Below are positions 1 to 4,480 of a stretch of 6,725 nt of DNA, in pieces. Source of the DNA: an uncultured Lachnospiraceae bacterium (GTDB lineage Bacteria; Bacillota_A; Clostridia; Lachnospirales; Lachnospiraceae); the NCBI GenBank assembly GCA_902795985.1, contig CADBNG010000182.1:1-6725 (forward strand), in the 5' to 3' direction. The position numbers were made by a program, and so were the translations under genes. Below the pieces are notes generated by a model. It was not told the DNA's origin, searched no databases, and worked only from the letters and a program-made list of their open reading frames with translations. The first letter of the stretch is position 1. Each line of letters opens with the position of its first letter.

Positions 1-1
1 A

Positions 2-76
2 TCGGGGTTACAGGATTTGAACCTGCGACCTCACGGCCCCCAGCCGTGCGCTCTAGCCAAACTGAGCCAAACCCCG
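2..76 (-). tRNA. tRNA-Pro, anticodon GGG
   Basis: The minus strand folds into a complete cloverleaf. The acceptor stem is CGGGGTT with AACCCCG, the D stem is GCTC with GAGC, the anticodon stem is CACGG with CCGTG, and the T arm is GCAGG-TTCAAAT-CCTGT (one G-U pair). The anticodon loop reads CTGGGGG, placing anticodon GGG at 41-39, which decodes CCC and CCU proline codons. The C1-G72 pair and discriminator A73 are the usual bacterial tRNA-Pro identity features. The base after A73 is T, so CCA is not encoded and must be added by the CCA-adding enzyme. The gene is transcribed leftwards, away from the ABC genes. Confidence 0.96.
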
Positions 77-89
77 AGTCAGCTTTCAT

Positions 90-118
90 ATTCTACCACG
101 GGTCTTTTGAATTGTAAA
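90..118 (-). promoter_or_regulatory. sigma-A promoter of tRNA-Pro
   Basis: Read on the minus strand, a -35 box TTTACA (113-118, five of six consensus bases) is followed by a 17-bp spacer and a -10 box TAGAAT (90-95, five of six). The -10 box is preceded by TGG, so it also has an extended -10 TG. Initiation near 83 would give a leader of about 7 nt before the mature tRNA 5' end at 76, a normal tRNA arrangement. The match and spacing are seen directly; activity is inferred. Confidence 0.8.
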
Positions 119-145
119 GACAGAAGTTTTCAGTTGTGCTATACT
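117..145 (+). promoter_or_regulatory. candidate promoter of the ABC exporter pair
   Basis: A -35 box AAGACA (117-122, four of six), a 17-bp spacer and a -10 box TATACT (140-145, five of six) with an upstream TG at 137-138 form a plausible extended -10 sigma-A promoter. Initiation would fall near 151-153, only 2-4 nt ahead of the ATG at 155. The -35 box shares bases 117-118 with the -35 box of the divergent tRNA promoter. The weak -35 makes this less certain than the tRNA promoter. Confidence 0.55.
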
Positions 146-154
146 TGGAAAGCT

Positions 155-1876
155 ATGAGAATCCTCGGGAAATATCTGAAGGAAAATCGAAAAGAGAGTA
201 TTCTTGCGCCGCTTTTTAAAATGCTTGAAGCGGCTTTTGAACTGTTGATCCCGGTGATCGTGGCGAGGATCATCGATAACGGGATCCCGGCGGGAGATAC
301 GGCCTATATCCTTCGTCAGGTGGTATTGATGATCGTGCTGGGGCTGGTGGGGTTCGCGGCGGCGCTGTGCGCCCAGTATTTTGCGGCAAAATGCGCGGCG
401 GGCACCGGCGCGGGGCTGAGGAAGGATCTGTTCCGGCACGTCAATACGCTGAGTTATAAGGAAATCGATTCGGTGGGGACGTCCGTCCTGATCACCCGCA
501 TGACCAGTGATATCAATCAGGTGCAGCAGGCGGTGAACATGTTCCTGCGGCTGTTCCTGCGCTCGCCGTTTATTGTGCTCGGCGCGACGGTCTGTGCCTG
601 CATCATTGGGAGGAAGACGAACCTGATCTTCGGGGTGACGGTGCCGGCGCTTTTCGCGCTGATATTTGTCATCCTGGTTATTACCATGCCTTTGAACACC
701 CGGGTGCAGCAGATGCTGGAAAAGATCACGCTGGCGGTCCGGGAAGGATTAAGCGGGGTCCGGGTGATCCGGGCTTTCGGACGCCAGGAGGATGAGGTCC
801 GGATTTTCCGGGAGCGGTCCGGGGAGCTGTACAGCCGCCAGATGAAGCAGGGAGCGGTATCCGGCCTGCTGAATCCGCTTTCCTACGCGGCGATTAATCT
901 GGCGATCGTGGCCATTTTGTACGTCGGCGGCGGAGAAGTGTTTGAAGGCGCCATCACCCGCGGAACGGTTGTAGCGCTCGTGAACTATATGTCCCAGATC
1001 CTGGTGGAGATTATTAAGCTGGCGAATCTGATCATTCTGGAATCCAGGGGCCTGGCCAGCCTGCGGCGGATTGCCGAGCTCTTCGAGGTGAAGAACTCCA
1101 TGAAGGACGGCGAAAAGGAACTGGAATCCGGAAAACCGCTGAGAGTGGAGTTCGATCATGTTACCTTCGGATACGGCGCGGAGCCGGCGGTGAAGGATCT
1201 GTGTTTTTCCATTCCGTCCGGCAGTACGGTCGGAATTATCGGCGGCACCGGTTCCGGCAAGAGCACGCTGGTTAATCTGATGCTGCGGCTGTACGATGCC
1301 GACGGCGGAGAAGTGCGGCTTAACGGTATACCGGCTGCGGAACTCCGGGAAGATTCTGTTATTAAAAATACAGCCCTTGTGCCGCAGAAGGCGGAACTGT
1401 TTTCGGGAACGCTGTCGGAAAATCTGCGGATGGCGGATCCGGGGGCAAGCGATGAGGAATGTTATGAAGCGTTGAAAACCGCCCAGGCCTATGATTTTGT
1501 GCAGGAAAAGGGACAGGGTCTGGAACTTCCTGTGGAAGAGGGCGGTATCAATCTGTCCGGCGGACAGCGGCAGCGTCTGACGATCGCCCGGGCATTGGTT
1601 AAAAAAGCGGGCCTTCTGATCCTGGATGACAGCTCATCGGCGCTGGATTACGCTACCGATGCGGCTTTGCGCCGGGCACTGCGTGAGCAGGCGGGAAAAC
1701 GCACCACAGTTATTGTATCCCAGCGGATTTCTTCCATCCGCGGCGCGGATCAGATTCTGGTGATGGACGGCGGGGAGATCGTCGGGGCCGGCAGCCATGG
1801 GGAACTGCTCCGTTCCTGCCCGGTCTACCGGGAGATCTGCCGGACACAGCTTACGGACGAGGAGGCGGCTTCATGA
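155..1876 (+). CDS. ABC exporter half-transporter, degenerate ATPase subunit
   Basis: This is a 573-aa type IV (exporter-fold) ABC half-transporter, with a six-helix membrane domain (about residues 15-300) followed by a nucleotide-binding domain (about 329-573). Walker A GGTGSGKST lies at 363-371 and the signature LSGGQ at 467-471. Walker B reads LLILDD, with Asp492 where the catalytic Glu is expected, and the switch position is Gln523 instead of His. This Asp/Gln pair marks the degenerate subunit of heterodimeric exporters such as TM287/TM288, so this protein should pair with the product of the next gene. ATG 155 is chosen because the protein family starts here; the open frame extends upstream to 17 but that part overlaps the tRNA. 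A GGAAAG at 147-152 is a weak, close ribosome site. The substrate cannot be told; drugs, lipids or peptides are all possible. Its last bases overlap the next start codon. Confidence 0.93.
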   Translation: MRILGKYLKENRKESILAPLFKMLEAAFELLIPVIVARIIDNGIPAGDTAYILRQVVLMIVLGLVGFAAALCAQYFAAKCAAGTGAGLRKDLFRHVNTLSYKEIDSVGTSVLITRMTSDINQVQQAVNMFLRLFLRSPFIVLGATVCACIIGRKTNLIFGVTVPALFALIFVILVITMPLNTRVQQMLEKITLAVREGLSGVRVIRAFGRQEDEVRIFRERSGELYSRQMKQGAVSGLLNPLSYAAINLAIVAILYVGGGEVFEGAITRGTVVALVNYMSQILVEIIKLANLIILESRGLASLRRIAELFEVKNSMKDGEKELESGKPLRVEFDHVTFGYGAEPAVKDLCFSIPSGSTVGIIGGTGSGKSTLVNLMLRLYDADGGEVRLNGIPAAELREDSVIKNTALVPQKAELFSGTLSENLRMADPGASDEECYEALKTAQAYDFVQEKGQGLELPVEEGGINLSGGQRQRLTIARALVKKAGLLILDDSSSALDYATDAALRRALREQAGKRTTVIVSQRISSIRGADQILVMDGGEIVGAGSHGELLRSCPVYREICRTQLTDEEAAS

Positions 1877-3612
1877 AAAAGAAAAATCCTTCCGTCCTGA
1901 AACGGCTTCTGACCTTTATAAAGCCCCAGCTTGCAGGGGTGATCTTTTCCTTCGTCCTGGCGGCGCTGGTCGTTGTCGGCACGCTGCTCATTCCGGTGCT
2001 GACCGGCCGGGCGGTGGACTGTATTGCGGGTCCGGGACAGGTGGATTTTGGCGGAATCGGCGCCATCGTTTTCCGGATGATTCTGGTGATCGTGCTCACC
2101 GTGGTCTGCCAGTGGCTGATGAACCTGATCAATACCCATATTTCCATGAATACGGCCAAAAAGCTCCGTGTCCGGGTCTTTGAAAAGCTGAACCGGCTGC
2201 CGCTTTCGTATCTGGACACCCATCCCCACGGGGACCTTTTGTCCCGGGCAGTCGTGGATATCGAACAGATCGCGGATGGGCTTCTTCTGGGAACTTCGCA
2301 GCTGTTTACCGGGATTCTGACGATCGTCGTAACCCTGGTGATCATGCTGGGGATCAGTCCTTTGATTACCCTTTTTGTGGCGGCGCTGACGCCGGTGTCC
2401 TTCCTTCTGGCCCGGTTTGTGGCGAATCATTCCCGGGATATGTTTACCCGTCAGTCGGAAAGCCGGGGCGAGGTCACGGCTTATACGGACGAGATGCTTG
2501 CCGGGATTAAAGTCGTGAAAGCATTCGGATATGGAGAGCGGGCCTGCGGGGCGTTTGAAGAGAAAAATGAGAAACTGAAAGAGCACAGCATGAAAGCTAC
2601 GTTCTATTCCTCGCTGGTCAACCCGTCGACGCGGCTGATCTATGCCGTGATTTATGCTGTGGTTACTGCTTTCGGCTGCTATTCCGTCATTCGCGGCAAC
2701 ATGACCGTTGGCCTGCTCGTCACGTTCCTCGGATATACCAGCCAGTATTCCAAACCGTTCAATGAGATCACCGGCGTTGTGGCCGAGTTCCAGAACGCGC
2801 TGGCCGGCGCGGAGCGCGTGTTCGAGATTCTGGATGAAGAGCCGGCTGCCGATAACGGGGAGATCGAAGAGTTTCCCGAAGCCTGCCGGGATCTGAATCT
2901 GGAGCAGGTGGAATTCTCCTATACCCCGGAAAAACCGCTGATCCGGGACTTCACTCTTCGGGTTCCGGCCGGGAAAAAGGCCGCCATCGTCGGTCCCACC
3001 GGCTGCGGAAAAACGACGCTGATCAACCTGATCATGCGCTTTTATGACGCGGATTCCGGCCGGATCACCCTGGATCAGACCGACACCGCGGATCTGAAAA
3101 AGAACGTGCTGCGCCGTCAGTTTGCCATGGTTCTGCAGGATACCTGGCTGCGCACCGATACCATCCGGAACAATATCGCCTATGGCCGTCCGGACGCGGC
3201 GGAAGAGGAAATTGTGAAGGCGGCGAAGGACGCCTCCGCGGATGAGTTTATCCGCCGACTGCCCCAGGGGTACGATACGGTCATAACAGAAGGCGGCAGC
3301 CTTTCCGCAGGAGAACGGCAGCTTATTTGTGTGGCGAGGGTTATGCTGAATCCGCCGCCGATGCTGATCCTGGATGAAGCCACCTCTTCCATCGATTCCC
3401 TGACCGAGCAGCGGATCACAAAGGATTTTGATACAATCATGCAGGGGCGGACGAGCATCATCGTCGCCCACCGTCTGTCCACCATTAAAGAAGCGGATAT
3501 CATTGTCGCGATGAAAGACGGGAGAATCGTGGAAAGCGGGACCCATCAGGAACTGCTCGCGGCAGGCGGCTTCTACAGTGAGATCTATAACAGTCAGTTC
3601 CGCCGGGAGTGA
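1873..3612 (+). CDS. ABC exporter half-transporter, canonical ATPase subunit
   Basis: A 579-aa half-transporter with an N-terminal membrane domain (about residues 15-310) and a nucleotide-binding domain (about 341-579). Walker A is GPTGCGKTT at 374-382 with Lys380, Walker B is MLILDE with catalytic Glu502, and the switch histidine is His533 in VAHRLS. The signature is LSAGE (477-481), off the LSGGQ consensus. In a head-to-tail dimer this weak signature would face the degenerate Walker site of the upstream partner, while its own intact Walker site would meet the partner's LSGGQ; this is the usual one-active-site heterodimer. ATG 1873 overlaps the upstream stop as ATGA and has a strong GAGGAGG at 1859-1865, 7 nt upstream, so translation is probably coupled. 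A terminator follows. It resembles the YheI/YheH, BmrCD and LmrCD type of multidrug exporter, but the substrate is not determined by sequence. Confidence 0.94.
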   Translation: MKKKNPSVLKRLLTFIKPQLAGVIFSFVLAALVVVGTLLIPVLTGRAVDCIAGPGQVDFGGIGAIVFRMILVIVLTVVCQWLMNLINTHISMNTAKKLRVRVFEKLNRLPLSYLDTHPHGDLLSRAVVDIEQIADGLLLGTSQLFTGILTIVVTLVIMLGISPLITLFVAALTPVSFLLARFVANHSRDMFTRQSESRGEVTAYTDEMLAGIKVVKAFGYGERACGAFEEKNEKLKEHSMKATFYSSLVNPSTRLIYAVIYAVVTAFGCYSVIRGNMTVGLLVTFLGYTSQYSKPFNEITGVVAEFQNALAGAERVFEILDEEPAADNGEIEEFPEACRDLNLEQVEFSYTPEKPLIRDFTLRVPAGKKAAIVGPTGCGKTTLINLIMRFYDADSGRITLDQTDTADLKKNVLRRQFAMVLQDTWLRTDTIRNNIAYGRPDAAEEEIVKAAKDASADEFIRRLPQGYDTVITEGGSLSAGERQLICVARVMLNPPPMLILDEATSSIDSLTEQRITKDFDTIMQGRTSIIVAHRLSTIKEADIIVAMKDGRIVESGTHQELLAAGGFYSEIYNSQFRRE

Positions 3613-3655
3613 GATTCCCGGGGCATTTCCATGTTCAGGTCCCGGAAAAGCAGGA

Positions 3656-3705
3656 CGATCCTTACGGCGCAGTTAACATGAGCTGCGGTGAGGGACGCTT
3701 TTTTT
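3656..3705 (+). terminator. rho-independent terminator after the ABC pair
   Basis: A long imperfect hairpin ends in seven T residues (3699-3705). The inner stem is CGCAG (3668-3672) with CTGCG (3683-3687) around a 10-nt loop. After a GG bulge, the stem continues as CCTTAC (3660-3665) with GTGAGG (3688-3693), then a G-U pair, a mismatch and two more G-C pairs. It lies about 45 nt after the stop codon of the second ABC gene and separates that unit from the feo operon. A shorter bulged stem (TTCC-GGG at 3615-3622 with CCCGGAA at 3641-3647) lies just upstream and lacks a T run. Confidence 0.75.
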
Positions 3706-3711
3706 CAAAAA

Positions 3712-3727
3712 GTAAGCAATGCATAAC
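3712..3727 (-). promoter_or_regulatory. candidate operator 1 (GTTAGC-N4-GCTAAC-like)
   Basis: The plus strand reads GTAAGC-AATG-CATAAC, matching the motif GTTAGC-N4-GCTAAC at 9 of 12 positions. On the minus strand the site is followed by TTTTT, as is candidate operator 2 on the plus strand, so the two make an imperfect inverted pair. Its centre is 22 bp, about two helical turns, upstream of operator 2 and about 73 bp upstream of the predicted feo start. This is the weakest of the four sites and could be no more than A/T-rich UP-element DNA. Confidence 0.4.
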
Positions 3728-3733
3728 TAAAAT

Positions 3734-3749
3734 ATTAGACAATGCTAAC
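3734..3749 (+). promoter_or_regulatory. candidate operator 2 upstream of the feo -35 box
   Basis: The site reads ATTAGA-CAAT-GCTAAC, 10 of 12 matches to GTTAGC-N4-GCTAAC, with an intact right half. It ends 8 bp before the -35 box, centred near -51 from the predicted start. Extended to 19 bp from 3735, it also agrees with a DtxR/IdeR-type box (TTAGGTTAGGCTAACCTAA, recalled from general knowledge) at 13 positions. A DtxR-family or other metal-sensing regulator is therefore a reasonable guess, unproven. Confidence 0.5.
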
Positions 3750-3757
3750 TTTTTTCG

Positions 3758-3786
3758 TTGACATCCCCCGGGATTCCCGATATAAT
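3758..3786 (+). promoter_or_regulatory. perfect-consensus sigma-A promoter of the feo operon
   Basis: TTGACA (3758-3763) and TATAAT (3781-3786) match the sigma-A/sigma-70 consensus at all twelve positions with an ideal 17-bp spacer. Initiation is expected near 3793, giving a leader of about 112 nt before feoA1. A/T-rich DNA with a T run (3750-3755) directly upstream could act as an UP element. The spacer contains an 11-bp palindrome, CGGGATTCCCG (3769-3779). A promoter this strong on an iron-uptake operon almost requires repression, which fits the palindromic sites nearby. Confidence 0.9.
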
Positions 3787-3796
3787 CACTTCAGTC

Positions 3797-3830
3797 AAGG
3801 CATGCGCAGTTCCATTTCATGCTTTTTCTT
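3797..3830 (+). promoter_or_regulatory. weak terminator-like hairpin in the early feo leader
   Basis: AAGGCATG (3797-3804) can pair with CATGCTTT (3818-3825) as an 8-bp stem with one G-U pair and a 13-nt loop, running into TTTTTCTTTT (3823-3830). It begins about 4 nt after the predicted transcription start. It could attenuate early transcription, but the stem has only three G-C pairs at its core and the loop is large, so it may do nothing. Confidence 0.25.
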
Positions 3831-3840
3831 TTCCACATAT

Positions 3841-3856
3841 GTTATCTATTGCTAAC
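3841..3856 (+). promoter_or_regulatory. candidate operator 3 in the feo leader
   Basis: GTTATC-TATT-GCTAAC matches GTTAGC-N4-GCTAAC at 11 of 12 positions and continues into CTTT as in operator 2. It starts 107 bp after operator 2, about ten helical turns, and lies near +55 of the predicted transcript. A protein bound here could block elongation or loop to the upstream sites. A small hairpin, CTTTG-TGGA-CAAAG (3856-3869), overlaps its right end. Confidence 0.5.
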
Positions 3857-3904
3857 TTTGTGGACAAAGGTACTGACGCAGCGGACAGAAAAGGAGAGAT
3901 CGGC

Positions 3905-4117
3905 ATGATGCCTCTAAGTCTGGCAGACGCGGGGAAGGAACAGATCATCAGGAAGATCAGCGGGAATCAGGAGACCCGGCAGCATCTTCAGAATCTCGGA
4001 TTCGTGGTCGGCGGCAGCATTACCGTCATTAATACGCTGAACGGCAACGTGATCGTAAAGGTCAAGGAGTCCCGGATCGCGCTGAATGATGAACTGGCAC
4101 GCAGGATCATGGTCTGA
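3905..4117 (+). CDS. feoA: FeoA family protein, first copy
   Basis: A 70-aa protein of the FeoA family, small cytoplasmic SH3-like beta-barrel proteins that work with the FeoB iron transporter. The family wording is clear: LSLADAG at the start, the LGFVVGGSITV segment in the middle (about residues 30-40), GNVIVKVKESRIAL, and a C-terminal ARRIMV. The start is ATG 3905 because AAGGAG (3891-3896) lies 8 nt upstream; ATG 3908 is the next choice. The same frame is open back to a TTG inside the -35 box, which cannot be the start of a transcript initiated at this promoter. It is the first gene of the operon, 24 nt before the second FeoA. Its exact role, helping FeoB assembly or regulating its GTPase, is not settled for the family. 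Confidence 0.92.
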   Translation: MMPLSLADAGKEQIIRKISGNQETRQHLQNLGFVVGGSITVINTLNGNVIVKVKESRIALNDELARRIMV

Positions 4118-4141
4118 GAATGTTTTCAGGAGGTACAGGAG

Positions 4142-4366
4142 ATGAGAACACTACGGGAAGCGAGCATCGGAGATACGGTGAAGGTCACCAGAATCCACGG
4201 GGAAGGCGCTGTAAAACGCCGGATCATGGACATGGGGATTACCAAAGGCGTGGAGATTTATATCCGCAAGGTGGCCCCGCTCGGAGATCCTATTGAGATC
4301 AAGGTGCGCAATTATGAACTTTCGATCCGCAAGGCGGATGCGGAAATGGTCGAGATCAGCGAGTGA
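4142..4366 (+). CDS. feoA: FeoA family protein, second copy
   Basis: A 74-aa FeoA/SH3-like protein, clearly different from the first copy. It opens with the typical SIGDTVKVTRIHGEG and carries VKRRIMDMGITKGVEIYIRK (about residues 24-43), then APLGDPIEIKV and NYELSIRKADAEMVEI. These are the standard FeoA landmarks, including RxMDMGxTxG and the LxxxxA near the end. AGGAGG at 4128-4133, 8 nt before ATG 4142, sets the start. The copy resembles the usual stand-alone FeoA more closely than the first does. Two unlike FeoA copies ahead of feoB are common in Clostridia; they may form a heteromer or have separate duties, which the sequence does not show. A 114-bp structured gap separates it from feoB. 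Confidence 0.95.
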   Translation: MRTLREASIGDTVKVTRIHGEGAVKRRIMDMGITKGVEIYIRKVAPLGDPIEIKVRNYELSIRKADAEMVEISE

Positions 4367-4388
4367 GACGGCAAATTTCTGCCCATGA

Positions 4389-4404
4389 GTTAGCTTAAGC
4401 TAAT
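4389..4404 (+). promoter_or_regulatory. candidate operator 4 between feoA2 and feoB
   Basis: GTTAGC-TTAA-GCTAAT matches GTTAGC-N4-GCTAAC at 11 of 12 positions and contains the perfect 14-bp palindrome TTAGCTTAAGCTAA (4390-4403). It is the most symmetric of the four sites but lies inside the operon, about 550 bp downstream of operator 3 and 77 bp before feoB. It could control an internal promoter, though only a poor -10-like TAATAT (4401-4406) with no good -35 box is visible. As RNA it would form a 5-bp stem with a UUAA loop. Confidence 0.5.
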
Positions 4405-4409
4405 ATATG

Positions 4410-4453
4410 GGGCCGGGATCGCTGAATCAGATGACCGGCCCGGCGGTCAGCGA
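4410..4453 (+). promoter_or_regulatory. structured leader of feoB: competing stems or H-type pseudoknot
   Basis: Three perfect complementary pairs overlap here. GGGCCGG (4410-4416) pairs with CCGGCCC (4435-4441). TCGCTGA (4419-4425) pairs with TCAGCGA (4447-4453). TGACCG (4432-4437) pairs with CGGTCA (4444-4449). The first two interleave, so they can form together as an H-type pseudoknot with connecting segments of 2, 9 and 5 nt. The third excludes both. There is no T run, so this is not a terminator. The structure ends 12 nt before the feoB ribosome site and could affect its access or mRNA processing. It does not match a riboswitch class I recognise. Confidence 0.4.
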
Positions 4454-4480
4454 AGCGGATACATGAAGGAGGAGAACAAA

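Noticed and set aside
17..154. Upstream in-frame extension of the first ABC gene
   Set aside because: The extra 46 codons run antisense through the tRNA-Pro gene and across both predicted promoters, and the encoded residues do not look like an ABC N-terminus; the family-like start is ATG 155.
1825..3546. A 573-codon open frame on the minus strand opposite the second ABC gene
   Set aside because: It mirrors a strongly supported gene, is rich in His, Arg, Gln and Asp with no recognisable domain, and its length follows from the GC-biased codon use of the opposite strand.
3615..3647. Hairpin just after the second ABC gene as a terminator
   Set aside because: The 7-bp stem has a bulge and an 18-nt loop and no T run follows; the hairpin at 3656-3705 is the better terminator.
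3758..3904. TTG start inside the -35 box giving a 119-aa FeoA1
   Set aside because: The start codon would lie upstream of the transcription start of the perfect promoter; ATG 3905 has a good ribosome site and matches the FeoA family length.
4463..4480. Alternative feoB start at ATG 4463
   Set aside because: It is in frame, but the strong AGGAGG lies just after it at 4467-4472 and is ideally placed for ATG 4481, where FeoB homology begins at once.
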